From: Providencia sp. PROV188
GTDB taxonomy: Bacteria; Pseudomonadota; Gammaproteobacteria; Enterobacterales; Enterobacteriaceae
NCBI RefSeq assembly: GCF_027595165.1
Contig: NZ_CP097291.1
Coordinates: 1,922,001 to 1,986,000, forward strand
Direction of reading: 5' to 3'
DNA length: 64,000 nt
In this document: piece by piece, positions 17,886 to 26,983 of the stretch
Numbering within the stretch: position 1 is the first letter of the stretch
Layout of the letters: each line of letters opens with the position of its first letter
Program-made: the position numbers and the translations under genes
The notes under the pieces: model-generated
What the model was told of the DNA's origin: nothing
What the model saw: the letters and a program-made list of their open reading frames with translations, nothing else
The model's database searches: none

Positions 17886-19346
17886 ATGGCAACCGTCTAC
17901 ACCTTAATGAGTTGGTTACTGTTTTTCCTGTATTGGTTAATTGTTGCTGGGGTTACTGTTCGTATCCTCGTCACACGTCGCCCCGTCACTTCGGCGATGA
18001 CATGGTTACTGATCATTTATATCCTGCCTCTGGTGGGGATCATCGCGTATGCCGCATTTGGTGAACTCCATTTAGGTCGACGTCGTATCGATAAAGCCCA
18101 TCAAATGTGGCCATCGGTTGCCACTTGGCTGGAAAATCTACGTCTCTCCAAACATATTTTTGCTAATGATAACAGCCCCGTTGCGGAGCCATTATTCCAA
18201 CTGTGTGAGAAACGCCAAGGCATTGCAGGCGTCAAAGGCAACCGTATTCAATTACTGACCACCAGCGAAGACTCACTAAAAGCCATTGCCAATGATATTA
18301 ATAATGCCAAGAACTCTATCGAGATGGTGTTCTATATTTGGCAGCCAGGTGGGCTTGTCGATGAAGTCACCGAAGCCCTTCTCAATGCGGCAAAACGTGG
18401 TGTTAAATGCCGCATTATGGTGGACTCCGCAGGAAGCTGGCATTTTTTCCGCAGTGATTATCCCGATAAAATGCGTGCCGCAGGGATTGAGTTTGTCGAA
18501 TCTCTAAAAGTAAACCTTATGCGTTTTTTCCTGCGCCGTATGGATTTACGTCAGCATCGCAAAATCGTTGTGATTGATAACTATATTTCTTACACCGGCA
18601 GTATGAACATGGTGGATCCTCGCTACTTTAAACAAGATGCGGGGGTCGGTGAGTGGGTAGATATTTTAGTCCGTATGGAAGGCCCTGTGAGTACCACATT
18701 AGGGATTGTTTACGCCTTTGACTGGGAGATGGAAACCGGACAACGCATTTTACCGCCACCACCAGATAGCAATATCATGCCGTTCGAGCAAGATAACGGA
18801 CATACCACCCAAATGATTGCATCAGGTCCTGGGTTCCCTGAAGAACTTATTCAGCAATCATTAATGACGGCGATGTTCTCAGCTCGTAAGCAGCTGATCA
18901 TGACTACCCCATACTTTGTCCCAAGTGATGATTTACTGCATGCAATTTGTACCGCAGCGATGCGCGGCGTTGATGTCAGTATCATCATGCCACGCCATAA
19001 TGATTCTTTCTTGGTTCGCTGGGCCAGCCGCTCTTTTTACACGGAATTACTAGAAGCTGGCGTAAAAATCTATCAGTTTGAAGATGGATTACTGCACACC
19101 AAGAGTGTCTGTGTTGATGGGGAATTAAGCTTAGTCGGTTCAGTGAACTTAGATATGCGCAGTTTATGGCTGAACTTTGAAATCACAGTCGTGATAGACG
19201 ATAAAAGTTTTGGTAGCGATCTGACGCTGGTTCAGTATGATTATATGGCTCGCTCTACACGTTTAGATATTGAAGAATGGGAACAACGCCCGTTCTGGAA
19301 TCGTGTGATTGAGCGTCTGTGCTATTTCTTTAGCCCATTATTATGA
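17886..19346 (+). CDS. clsA: Cardiolipin synthase A
   Basis: ClsA condenses two phosphatidylglycerol molecules into cardiolipin in the inner membrane. From ATG at 17886 the protein is 486 residues, equal to E. coli ClsA, and starts [11 protein letters not shown]. Two N-terminal membrane helices lie at about residues 5-27 and 38-58. Two phospholipase-D HKD motifs follow, HRKIVVIDN near residue 220 and HTKSVCVDG near 400, each with the downstream GS..N. An in-frame TTG at 17874 would add four residues but has no usable ribosome site. It is followed by yciU after 56 nt. Confidence 0.97.
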   Translation: MATVYTLMSWLLFFLYWLIVAGVTVRILVTRRPVTSAMTWLLIIYILPLVGIIAYAAFGELHLGRRRIDKAHQMWPSVATWLENLRLSKHIFANDNSPVAEPLFQLCEKRQGIAGVKGNRIQLLTTSEDSLKAIANDINNAKNSIEMVFYIWQPGGLVDEVTEALLNAAKRGVKCRIMVDSAGSWHFFRSDYPDKMRAAGIEFVESLKVNLMRFFLRRMDLRQHRKIVVIDNYISYTGSMNMVDPRYFKQDAGVGEWVDILVRMEGPVSTTLGIVYAFDWEMETGQRILPPPPDSNIMPFEQDNGHTTQMIASGPGFPEELIQQSLMTAMFSARKQLIMTTPYFVPSDDLLHAICTAAMRGVDVSIIMPRHNDSFLVRWASRSFYTELLEAGVKIYQFEDGLLHTKSVCVDGELSLVGSVNLDMRSLWLNFEITVVIDDKSFGSDLTLVQYDYMARSTRLDIEEWEQRPFWNRVIERLCYFFSPLL

Positions 19347-19402
19347 TAATAGCTGTGATCAAATAGCTATTATCACCATTGCTTAACCGTTAGGAAAACG
19401 TC

Positions 19403-19735
19403 ATGAGCCAGAACCCAAGTATTAACTTAATCGATGAAGATGAAATCATTGAAATTGCCTATGACCTTTTCCTTGAAGGTGCGATGGATAACTTAGAGCC
19501 TGCCGACCAAGTGATTTTCGCGTTACAGTTCGAAGAGTGTGGCGCGGCTGAAATTGTGCCATTTAGTCAAGATTGGCATATTCTTGCCACCCAAGGATTA
19601 CCTTTAGCGCAAATGAGTGAAGTGGTGATCGGGCTTGCTAAAAGCCCAGAGGATGAAATTGACGATATCTTTGCACGAATTCTTATCAGCCGTAACCCTA
19701 AGCACCCTTTCCAACATATCGAATGGAAACAGTAA
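19403..19735 (+). CDS. yciU: YciU, double-stranded-DNA-mimic family protein
   Basis: This 110-residue very acidic protein belongs to UPF0263, whose Haemophilus member HI1450 folds like a DNA mimic. Acidic clusters occur at about residues 9-20 (LIDEDEIIEIAYD) and 82-90 (SPEDEIDDIF). What it binds is unsettled. It lies just after cls, as in E. coli, and probably shares its transcript, since no terminator separates them. Both end at the strong terminator at 19741. Confidence 0.93.
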   Translation: MSQNPSINLIDEDEIIEIAYDLFLEGAMDNLEPADQVIFALQFEECGAAEIVPFSQDWHILATQGLPLAQMSEVVIGLAKSPEDEIDDIFARILISRNPKHPFQHIEWKQ

Positions 19736-19740
19736 TCCAA

Positions 19741-19777
19741 AATAAAAGATGGGGGAAATATTCCCCCATCTTTTATT
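19741..19777. terminator. Perfect 17-bp bidirectional terminator
   Basis: The 17 bases at 19741-19757 are exactly complementary to 19761-19777 around an ATA loop, with a GGGGG/CCCCC core and A/T flanks on both sides. It ends yciU on the plus strand and the SMI1 gene on the minus strand. Confidence 0.92.
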
Positions 19778-19782
19778 AAACT

Positions 19783-21159
19783 TTATTCTGCTAAATCCAA
19801 CTGTAAATGATGCTTCTTAATATAGTGACGTAGATTATTGCGAATATAGTCACTCTTATCTAATGGGTATTTTTCCCACGCCGCCACAATATACGGTTCC
19901 ACCCCGTCGACAAACTCAGGGGAACGCGCGACAGCTTGGATCGCGGTTAATGCAACTTCACTCTTATCCGCAATCATATATTCAAAGTAATTAGTGACCT
20001 TTTGGCTAAAATTTACATCATGGGAAGCCGCATATAACGCACTGACGGCAATCTGACCATCCGCATGATTAAATAAGTGTTGGAAATCTTCCACTTTGAC
20101 CGCTTGCAAGTCCTTGAGGATATATCCTGCAAAGCTCACCGTGTCTGCGTGTTCGCACTGTGCTAATTTGGCTAAAATAGCCGATTGAAACTTTGCTAAA
20201 TCGGATTTTTGATACCAATAAATCAGCTGCAATCCACGATTGATTTGTACTGAATTTTGGCTTTCAAGCGTTTGGGCTAAATAGTCCGATGAAGCATCAA
20301 CGGAGTATTTTGCTAATACTTCCAACGCCTTCACATGGTAAACGTTGAGTGTTTCGTTATCTAATATACGAGTGAGTTGCTCAATGCCCTTTTCCGATAA
20401 TGACGGTAACTTTTTCAGTCCTTCTAGTGCTGCCAGCTTCGTCTTTTCATTATCGTCATGATGAAATAGGTTGAATAACGCAGTTTCATTGCCGCCCATT
20501 CGATGCCCAAACCAGCCTGTATCGTATTGCTGAATAATTTCATCCAGCCAGCGCTCATACCAATCCAAAAAGTGGCTTTCATAAGCAAACTGATACGGTG
20601 TTGGTGAGTCACACCATTCGTGGGTATAAACCAGTCGCCCAGCATGTTTTCCCGTCACCACCAGCAGAATGTCATATGTACAGCCGCAAGTCCCAAGGTA
20701 AAACAACCCTTGGTGAAGCAAGCTTTCCCGTGAGTCGTACTCTTCATCACTGCAATCTTCCGCTAAGTGGCTGAGTGTTTGCCACTCTTTATCGCTCATG
20801 GTTGGGCTAAGCACGCAAGGTAATGCCACCGAATCATAACGATTTTCGCTGTCTTCAAAACGTTCTACGCCGTAATAAGGACCTGCGCCACCATCGCCCA
20901 ATTGCGTCATAAACTGCACATATTCTTGGGGTAAATTCACCCCAATTCGGCGCTGCCACTGCGCTATCTGTGCCATATCCAAAGGTGGGTTGAGCTGATA
21001 ATGGTGGCTATCCGCTCCGAACAACTCTTCATCGCTGTCCATTTGCTTAGCAAGGGGGAGTTTTTGTTGTATACGTTGAATTTGGTCATCCGCATAACGC
21101 TGGTTGATGGCTTGCCATGTCTGATGTATTTGATGGATCTGCTGCAAGTGGTCACTCAT
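19783..21159 (-). CDS. SMI1/KNR4 (SUKH) domain protein with HEAT-like repeats
   Basis: Residues about 60-190 look like a SUKH domain. A helix precedes the characteristic LPQEYVQFMTQLGDGGAGP, and later LFYLGTCGCTYDILLVVTG corresponds to the conserved core strand. The second half (about 225-450) is built of helical HEAT-like repeats (KTKLAALEGLKKLP, ETLNVYHVKALEVLAKYS, AVSALYAASHD, VALTAIQAVARSP). There is no signal peptide, so the protein is cytoplasmic. SUKH proteins often act as immunity proteins against polymorphic toxins, but stand-alone members also exist and no toxin gene is nearby. It lies between yciU and oppF, which are neighbours in E. coli, so it is an accessory insertion. The function is unknown. 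Confidence 0.75.
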   Translation of the reverse strand: MSDHLQQIHQIHQTWQAINQRYADDQIQRIQQKLPLAKQMDSDEELFGADSHHYQLNPPLDMAQIAQWQRRIGVNLPQEYVQFMTQLGDGGAGPYYGVERFEDSENRYDSVALPCVLSPTMSDKEWQTLSHLAEDCSDEEYDSRESLLHQGLFYLGTCGCTYDILLVVTGKHAGRLVYTHEWCDSPTPYQFAYESHFLDWYERWLDEIIQQYDTGWFGHRMGGNETALFNLFHHDDNEKTKLAALEGLKKLPSLSEKGIEQLTRILDNETLNVYHVKALEVLAKYSVDASSDYLAQTLESQNSVQINRGLQLIYWYQKSDLAKFQSAILAKLAQCEHADTVSFAGYILKDLQAVKVEDFQHLFNHADGQIAVSALYAASHDVNFSQKVTNYFEYMIADKSEVALTAIQAVARSPEFVDGVEPYIVAAWEKYPLDKSDYIRNNLRHYIKKHHLQLDLAE

Positions 21160-21271
21160 TAATGGTTACTGTCCTATCAAGTTTTAATTATTTATTTTTA
21201 GCCTTTAATATCATAGCTAACTGATTATTTTAAGTAGCAATTGGGGTTGAATTCTCTGAAAATTGTTTCGC

Positions 21272-21311
21272 ATAAAAAAGGCTCCGCTTTATAAATGATA
21301 AAGGGAGCCTT
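21272..21311 (-). terminator. Terminator of the opp operon
   Basis: On the minus strand AAGGCTCC and an adjacent CTTTAT pair with ATAAAG and GGAGCCTT, followed by six T, 30 nt after the oppF stop. Confidence 0.88.
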
Positions 21312-21341
21312 AATACAACAATAAAACGCAAATCTTACCAA

Positions 21342-22340
21342 TTACAGTGGATCAATTTTCAAACAAGATACTGCGTGCTTGAAACTTCCTTCGAGTAATG
21401 GGCGGGTTTTGGCGCATTCTGCATCAGCACTTGGGCAGCGTGTTCTGAATACACAGCCTGAAGGCGGATTAATGGGCGATGGCAATTCCCCTTCAAGAAG
21501 CTCAATTTGCTTATTTTTTTCCTTATCTGGATCCGGTACTGGCACCGCAGACATCAATGCGCGCGTATAAGGGTGCAGCGGGTTGTTATACACTTCATCA
21601 TAAGTCCCCAGCTCCACTGCATGTCCTAAATACATCACTAATACGCGGTCAGAAATGTGTTTTACCACCGCAAGATCGTGGGCAATAAAGATTAAGGAAA
21701 GTTTCATTTCCCGCTGAAGTTCTTGCAGTAAGTTCACCACTTGCGCTTGAATGGAGACATCCAGTGCAGACACAGGCTCATCACAAATCACCAATTTCGG
21801 CTCTAAAATCAGCGCCCGTGCAATCCCAATGCGCTGACATTGACCACCAGAGAATTCATGAGGATAACGATTGATCAGGTTCGGCAATAAGCCAACTCGC
21901 ATCATCATTTTCTTTACTTTTTCAGTAACTTCTTTTTGTGGCATCTTCGGATGATAAGTTTTTAGTGGCTCCGCGATAATATCTCCAATCGTCATCCGTG
22001 GGTTTAAGGATGCCAGTGGATCTTGGAAAATCATTTGGATATCGCTACGCACATTACGCCACTGCTTGTCGTTCATGGTGAGCAAGTTTTGTCCTAACCA
22101 TGTCACCGTGCCGCTAGTGGATTTAACCAAACCAATTAATGCACGCGCAAATGTGGATTTACCACAGCCAGATTCCCCCACCACGCCCAAGGTTTCCCCT
22201 TCGTATAAACGCAGTGTCACTCCATCGACGGCTTTTAAACTTTTATCCGGCTGCCAGAACCATTGTTGTTTATCTCTAATGGAAAAATGCACTTTTAAGT
22301 CATTGACTTCCAGCAGCACCTGCCTATTTTCTTGGCTCAT
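21342..22340 (-). CDS. oppF: Oligopeptide ABC transporter ATP-binding protein OppF
   Basis: OppF is one of two ATPases powering oligopeptide import. The 332-residue protein has Walker A GESGCGKST (about residues 57-65), signature FSGGQCQRIGIARAL, Walker B LVICDEPVSALD and the H-loop IFIAHDLAVV. The C-terminal oligopeptide-transporter extension has the CxxR-type cluster CVFRTRCPSADAEC, whose counterparts bind an Fe-S cluster in related transporters. Its ATG overlaps the oppD stop by four bases, and it is the last gene of the operon. Confidence 0.97.
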   Translation of the reverse strand: MSQENRQVLLEVNDLKVHFSIRDKQQWFWQPDKSLKAVDGVTLRLYEGETLGVVGESGCGKSTFARALIGLVKSTSGTVTWLGQNLLTMNDKQWRNVRSDIQMIFQDPLASLNPRMTIGDIIAEPLKTYHPKMPQKEVTEKVKKMMMRVGLLPNLINRYPHEFSGGQCQRIGIARALILEPKLVICDEPVSALDVSIQAQVVNLLQELQREMKLSLIFIAHDLAVVKHISDRVLVMYLGHAVELGTYDEVYNNPLHPYTRALMSAVPVPDPDKEKNKQIELLEGELPSPINPPSGCVFRTRCPSADAECAKTRPLLEGSFKHAVSCLKIDPL

Positions 22341-23326
22341 ACTAATTCCTCCACAGGCTTAAAGCAGGCACGTAAACGAGATTGTGCAAAACTGGATAAT
22401 TGAGGCTCTTGCTCTACACAGTGCTGGTTTGCATATTGGCAACGCGGCGAGAACGGACACCCTTTTGGTAAGCGTAACAAGTTTGGCGGATTGCCTGGAA
22501 TCGTGGCTAAGTTATCGTCATCACCATCTAAGCGTGGCACTGCTGCTAATAAACCCAGAGAATACGGATGAGATGGCTGATAGAAAATATCTCGTGCGCT
22601 GCCATACTCCATCGTGCGCCCCGCGTACATCACGAGTACCTTGTCACACACACCGGCGACAACCCCTAAGTCATGGGTAATTAAGATGATCGCGGTATCA
22701 AATTCCTGCTTCAGTTCATTCAGCAAGGTCATGATCTGCGCTTGTACCGTGACGTCCAATGCGGTTGTCGGTTCATCGGCGATCAGCAATTTTGGTTGGC
22801 ACAGTAGCGCCATCGCAATCATCACACGCTGGAGCATACCACCAGAAAACTCATGCGGATACATATTCATACGTTTACGGGCTTCCGGCATTTTTACCGC
22901 ATCCAGCATGCGTACAGATTCTTCAAAAGCCTCTTTCTTGCTCATCCCTTTGTGCAGCATCAACACTTCAGATAACTGCGTACCGATTTTCAGGTATGGA
23001 TTGAGGGAGGTCATAGGGTCTTGGAAAATCATGGAGATCTCTTCCGCACGCATGCGGTTAAGCTCTTTCTCCTTGAGGTTTAAAATCTCACGTCCATTAA
23101 ACATGGCAGAGCCACCTACACGACCATTTTTTGCCAGTAACCCCATCAAAGCAAAAGCAGTTTGGGATTTACCCGAACCGGATTCCCCTACAATTCCCAG
23201 TGTTTCCCCTGCACTCAATTCAAAATTGAGTTTATTCACCGCGGTCACATCCCCATCTTGGGTAGCAAATGTGACGTTTAAATCCTGCACTGATAATAAA
23301 GGGCTTTTGCGTGTTGAATGTTCCAT
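22337..23326 (-). CDS. oppD: Oligopeptide ABC transporter ATP-binding protein OppD
   Basis: OppD is the second ATPase of the permease. In the 329 residues, Walker A is GESGSGKSQT, the signature is FSGGMLQRVMIAMAL, Walker B is LLIADEPTTALD and the H-loop is ILITHDLGVV. The C-terminal cluster CPFSPRCQYANQHC is present. It starts 11 nt after oppC and overlaps oppF by four bases, consistent with equal amounts of the two ATPases. Confidence 0.97.
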   Translation of the reverse strand: MEHSTRKSPLLSVQDLNVTFATQDGDVTAVNKLNFELSAGETLGIVGESGSGKSQTAFALMGLLAKNGRVGGSAMFNGREILNLKEKELNRMRAEEISMIFQDPMTSLNPYLKIGTQLSEVLMLHKGMSKKEAFEESVRMLDAVKMPEARKRMNMYPHEFSGGMLQRVMIAMALLCQPKLLIADEPTTALDVTVQAQIMTLLNELKQEFDTAIILITHDLGVVAGVCDKVLVMYAGRTMEYGSARDIFYQPSHPYSLGLLAAVPRLDGDDDNLATIPGNPPNLLRLPKGCPFSPRCQYANQHCVEQEPQLSSFAQSRLRACFKPVEELV

Positions 23327-23337
23327 AAATTAGCCCC

Positions 23338-24246
23338 TTAGCGATCTTTCGGGTCGAGAGCATCACGTAAGCCATCGCCGATAAAGTTGAAACAAAACAG
23401 CGTGATAACTAAGAATCCTGCGGGGATCAGCAGTAACCACGGTGTGACTTCCATAGAGTTAGCGCCATCACTGAGTAAAGCACCCCAGCTACTGAGCGGC
23501 TCTTGAGTTCCTAAGCCAAGGAAGCTTAAAAATGATTCAAACAGAATCATACTTGGGACTAATAATGATGCGTAAACCACCACCACCCCCAGTACGTTAG
23601 GGACGATATGACGCAAGATAATGTGACGCGTGCTGACACCACAAACTAATGCCGCTTCAATAAACTCTTTGCGTTTTAATCCTAATGTTTGTCCACGCAC
23701 GATACGCGCCATATCCAGCCATGACACCATCCCAATGGCGACAAATATCAGCAGGATGTTGGTACCGAATAAAGTCACTAACAAAATAACGAAAAACATG
23801 AACGGGAAGGAGTTTAAAATCTCCAGTAAGCGCATCATGATAGAGTCAACTTTACCGCCCACATAACCTGCCAGTGAGCCATATAAGGTTCCGACCACCA
23901 CCGCGACTAATGCTGCCGCAACGCCAACCATTAAGGAAATTCGTCCACCAATTGCCACACGCACAAGTAAATCGCGCCCAGAAGCATCGGTACCAAAATA
24001 ATGTCCGGTCGCCCAATCAGGTGGCGTTGACATCATTTCCCAGTCGGTATCGTCATATAAAAATGGCGATAACATCGGGGCAAAAATCACAAACATCGTA
24101 ATACAAAACAGCACACACAGGCTGACAATCGCCGCACGGTTATGCATAAAGCGTCGTCTTGCATCTTGCCAAAGGCTGCGCCCTTCAATATCTAATTGCT
24201 CAGAAAAGTTTTCCAGAGCTTCACTATTTTTGTTGTTTAGTAACAT
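23338..24246 (-). CDS. oppC: Oligopeptide ABC transporter permease OppC
   Basis: OppC is one half of the membrane channel. The 302-residue protein has a cytoplasmic N-terminus of about 40 residues, then six hydrophobic segments. The conserved EAA loop that contacts the ATPase reads EAALVCGVSTRHIILRHIVPN. FGTDASGRD near residue 80 is typical of the OppC/DppC group. It begins 15 nt after oppB. Confidence 0.97.
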   Translation of the reverse strand: MLLNNKNSEALENFSEQLDIEGRSLWQDARRRFMHNRAAIVSLCVLFCITMFVIFAPMLSPFLYDDTDWEMMSTPPDWATGHYFGTDASGRDLLVRVAIGGRISLMVGVAAALVAVVVGTLYGSLAGYVGGKVDSIMMRLLEILNSFPFMFFVILLVTLFGTNILLIFVAIGMVSWLDMARIVRGQTLGLKRKEFIEAALVCGVSTRHIILRHIVPNVLGVVVVYASLLVPSMILFESFLSFLGLGTQEPLSSWGALLSDGANSMEVTPWLLLIPAGFLVITLFCFNFIGDGLRDALDPKDR

Positions 24247-24261
24247 AGTGTTTCCCCGGTC

Positions 24262-25182
24262 TTAGTAACGAATTTTCGGGTCGATGACGGCGTACAGCAC
24301 ATCGACGATAGCATTAAAGGCAATGGTCAATACCCCAACTAAAATCGTTAAGCTAAGCACTAACGAGTAATCACGGTTTAATGCGCCATTGACGAACAGC
24401 TGTCCAATTCCCGGTAAGCCGAAAATGGTCTCAATCACCATGGAACCCGTGATGATCCCCACGAATGCAGGTCCCATATATGAGAGCACTGGCAGTAATG
24501 CAGGTTTTAACGCATGGCGGAAAATAATGGTACGCAGCGGTAATCCTTTTGCGCGCGCAGTACGAATAAAGTTTGAGTGCATGATCTCAATCATCGAACC
24601 ACGGGTAATACGCGAAATACTGGCGATATACGCCAAAGAGAGTGCCACCATCGGTAAAATCATGTGCGTGACGTTACCACCATCCCAACCTCCACCGGGG
24701 AGCCATTTCAAGTGAATGGCAAAAATCAGCACCAAAAGTGGTGCCACAACAAAGCTTGGGATGACAACCCCCGTCATGGCAAATCCCATGACTGTAAAGT
24801 CCCATTTGGTATTTTGATTTAATGCGGCAATCACCCCCGCAGTAACACCAAATAACACGGCAACCACAAAGGCTGTGGCGCCTAATTTTGCAGACACGGG
24901 AAAGGCTTTCGCAACTAAATCGTTGACGCTATAGTCTTTATATTTGAAAGAAGGACCGAAATCCCCTTGAGAAAGTTGGAATAAGTAGCTGAAATACTGC
25001 TTATACATTGGGTCATTAAGGTGATATTTCGCCTCAATGTTAGCCATGACTTCGGGTGGAAGCTTACGTTCACCAGTAAACGGGCTGCCCGGTGCGAGTC
25101 TCATCATAAAAAATGAGATGGTAATAAGAATAAATAAAGTCGGAATTGCTTCAAGCAAACGACGCAAAATAAATTTAAACAT
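24262..25182 (-). CDS. oppB: Oligopeptide ABC transporter permease OppB
   Basis: OppB is the other permease subunit. In 306 residues it shows the N-terminal helix (FILRRLLEAIPTLFILITISFF), a large periplasmic loop, further membrane segments, and the EAA-like loop RTARAKGLPLRTIIFRHALKPA. It is separated from oppA by 66 nt containing a hairpin, a layout that lets oppA be made in excess over the membrane components. Confidence 0.97.
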   Translation of the reverse strand: MFKFILRRLLEAIPTLFILITISFFMMRLAPGSPFTGERKLPPEVMANIEAKYHLNDPMYKQYFSYLFQLSQGDFGPSFKYKDYSVNDLVAKAFPVSAKLGATAFVVAVLFGVTAGVIAALNQNTKWDFTVMGFAMTGVVIPSFVVAPLLVLIFAIHLKWLPGGGWDGGNVTHMILPMVALSLAYIASISRITRGSMIEIMHSNFIRTARAKGLPLRTIIFRHALKPALLPVLSYMGPAFVGIITGSMVIETIFGLPGIGQLFVNGALNRDYSLVLSLTILVGVLTIAFNAIVDVLYAVIDPKIRY

Positions 25183-25217
25183 TGCCCTTTCCTACTTCTA
25201 TTGCCATTAAGGCTAAT

Positions 25218-25240
25218 GGCTGGCCCTCAAGGAGCCAGCC
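25218..25240 (-). other. Hairpin between oppA and oppB
   Basis: GGCTGGC pairs with GCCAGCC over a nine-base loop directly after the oppA stop, with no T-run. It may block 3' exonucleases or partly terminate transcription, raising oppA relative to oppBCDF. Confidence 0.6.
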
Positions 25241-25248
25241 TGTTGTGA

Positions 25249-26889
25249 TTAGTGCTTGATGATATACAGATCTTTAGTATGTAAATTATCTAATGGATCT
25301 TTACCCGTATATCCACCCACGTATGGCTTCACTAAGCGGGTGTTCACATAGTAGTAGAGAGGCACGATACCAGAGTCTTTATCTAAGAGCTTTTCGGCTT
25401 GTTGGTACAACTCAGCACGCTCTTCGTCCGTTTTCACCTGAAGTGTTTTCTTCATGATGGCATCGAAATCTTTGTTTTTATAATGCACGGTATTGTTACT
25501 GCTATAAGAAAGCAGCATGTTTAAGAAGGATGACGGTTCGTTATAATCCGCACACCAGCCCGCACGCGCCACATCATAGTTACCTTGGTGACGACTATCT
25601 AAGAAGGTTTTCCACTCTTGGTTTTCCAGTTTCACGTCAGCGCCAATGTTTTTCTTCCACATGGATGATGCAGCGATCGCGATACGTTTATGTAAATCTG
25701 ACGTGTTATACAGTAAATTGAATTTCAGTGGATTTGATTTGTTGTAACCCGCTTCTTCCAGCAACTGTTTGGCTTTTTCATTACGCTGCTCTTGGGTCAT
25801 ATTGGCATACCAATCTGGTTTTTCTGTCTTCATGCCGCTGGTAAACGGTGGTGTGAAGCCATAAGCCGGAATATCACCTTGCGCTTTCACTTTGTAAGTG
25901 ATGACATCTCTGTCCATTGAAAGTTTTAATGCTTCACGAACACGCGGGTCATTAAACGGCGGTTTTTCGTTATTAATTTCGTAATAATAGATACAGAGAT
26001 ACGGATTTACACGCAGCTCTTTTGGCATATTTTCTTGTAGTGACTTAAATTGTTCGATCGGTAAATTGCTATAGGTCATATCAATTTCACCACTGCGGTA
26101 ACGGTTAACATCCGTGACTTCAGAGGAGATAGGCAGGAAAGTCACTTGGTCAATCACGGTGTTTGCGTTATCCCAATAAGTTGGGCTACGTTCTAAAACA
26201 ATACGTTCGTTAACTGTCCAATCTTTTAATTTATAGGCGCCATTACCCACAAAATTGGCTGGTTGAGTCCACTTAGCACCATATTTTTCGATTGTTTTTT
26301 TATTCACTGGCGACATCGAGGAGTGTGCCAATAATTTTGGAATATAAGGGACTGCTTCACTCAAACTAATCACTAAAGTTTTATCATCCAGCGCTTTAAT
26401 GCCCAGCTCTTCTGGCTTTTTCTTACCGGCAATGACGTCATCAATATTTTTGATATGTGCATACTGCAAATAACTCGCGTATGGGGATGCGGTATCAGGA
26501 TCAGCGAGTCTGCGCCAGCTATAAACAAAGTCTTCGGCCGTGACAGGGTCACCATTTGACCATTTCGCGCCATCGCGAATTTTAAACGTCCACTCGGTGA
26601 AATCTTTATTTTCCCAGCTCGTAGCAGAGCCAGGTAAGATTTCACCATCAGGACCCACAATCGTAATCCCTTCAAAAAGATCTCTTGCTAAAGCCGACTC
26701 TGGAACACCTTCAATTTTATGCGGATCAAGGGATTGAGGTTCAGAACCATTGTTGCGAACCATATTTTGTTTTTCAGCCAGTTCGACACCCGCTGGTACC
26801 ACTGCACCATAACTTGTCGCCATCGTCCCTGCCATTAACCCAGCAGCAACGCTTAAAGCAACAAATGTCTTATTCAGTAATTTGCTCAT
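25249..26889 (-). CDS. oppA: Periplasmic oligopeptide-binding protein OppA
   Basis: OppA captures peptides of about two to five residues in the periplasm and delivers them to OppBCDF. From ATG at 26889 it has 546 residues. A signal peptide runs to about residue 29 (ending SYGA), followed by RNNGSEPQSLDPHKIEGVPE and the SBP family 5 blocks DFVYSWRRLADP, FVGNGAYKLKDW and NRYRSGEIDMT. The frame is open to 26937, but GGGAG upstream of 26889 and the signal peptide support the later start. The leader carries a CA-rich tract like those targeted by GcvB sRNA. A second oppA lies just upstream. Confidence 0.96.
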   Translation of the reverse strand: MSKLLNKTFVALSVAAGLMAGTMATSYGAVVPAGVELAEKQNMVRNNGSEPQSLDPHKIEGVPESALARDLFEGITIVGPDGEILPGSATSWENKDFTEWTFKIRDGAKWSNGDPVTAEDFVYSWRRLADPDTASPYASYLQYAHIKNIDDVIAGKKKPEELGIKALDDKTLVISLSEAVPYIPKLLAHSSMSPVNKKTIEKYGAKWTQPANFVGNGAYKLKDWTVNERIVLERSPTYWDNANTVIDQVTFLPISSEVTDVNRYRSGEIDMTYSNLPIEQFKSLQENMPKELRVNPYLCIYYYEINNEKPPFNDPRVREALKLSMDRDVITYKVKAQGDIPAYGFTPPFTSGMKTEKPDWYANMTQEQRNEKAKQLLEEAGYNKSNPLKFNLLYNTSDLHKRIAIAASSMWKKNIGADVKLENQEWKTFLDSRHQGNYDVARAGWCADYNEPSSFLNMLLSYSSNNTVHYKNKDFDAIMKKTLQVKTDEERAELYQQAEKLLDKDSGIVPLYYYVNTRLVKPYVGGYTGKDPLDNLHTKDLYIIKH

Positions 26890-26908
26890 TATTTTGGTTA
26901 CTCCCATA

Positions 26909-26933
26909 CTATTGTTTTGGTTGTGTTGTTGAT
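26909..26933 (-). promoter_or_regulatory. CA-rich leader element, possible GcvB sRNA target
   Basis: On the minus strand the 25 bases before the oppA ribosome site read CAACAACACAACCAAAACAA, a G-poor, C/A-rich tract. GcvB represses oppA and other transporter mRNAs in E. coli and Salmonella through such tracts. The gcvB gene is not in this window, so pairing is inferred. Confidence 0.45.
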
Positions 26934-26938
26934 GCATC

Positions 26939-26959
26939 TGCTTACTGAGTCAGTAAGCA
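26939..26959. repeat. 21-bp near-perfect palindrome between the two oppA genes
   Basis: TGCTTACTGA-G-TCAGTAAGCA is a perfect inverted repeat with one central base. As RNA it would form an eight-pair stem with a five-base loop. It could be a protein operator or an RNA processing site; there is no T-run. Confidence 0.65.
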
Positions 26960-26983
26960 ATTATTTTGTTTATTACAAAATTA

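Noticed and set aside
22614..23333. 239-codon plus-strand frame
   Set aside because: It is the antisense of oppD with no ribosome site; composition follows the opposite gene.
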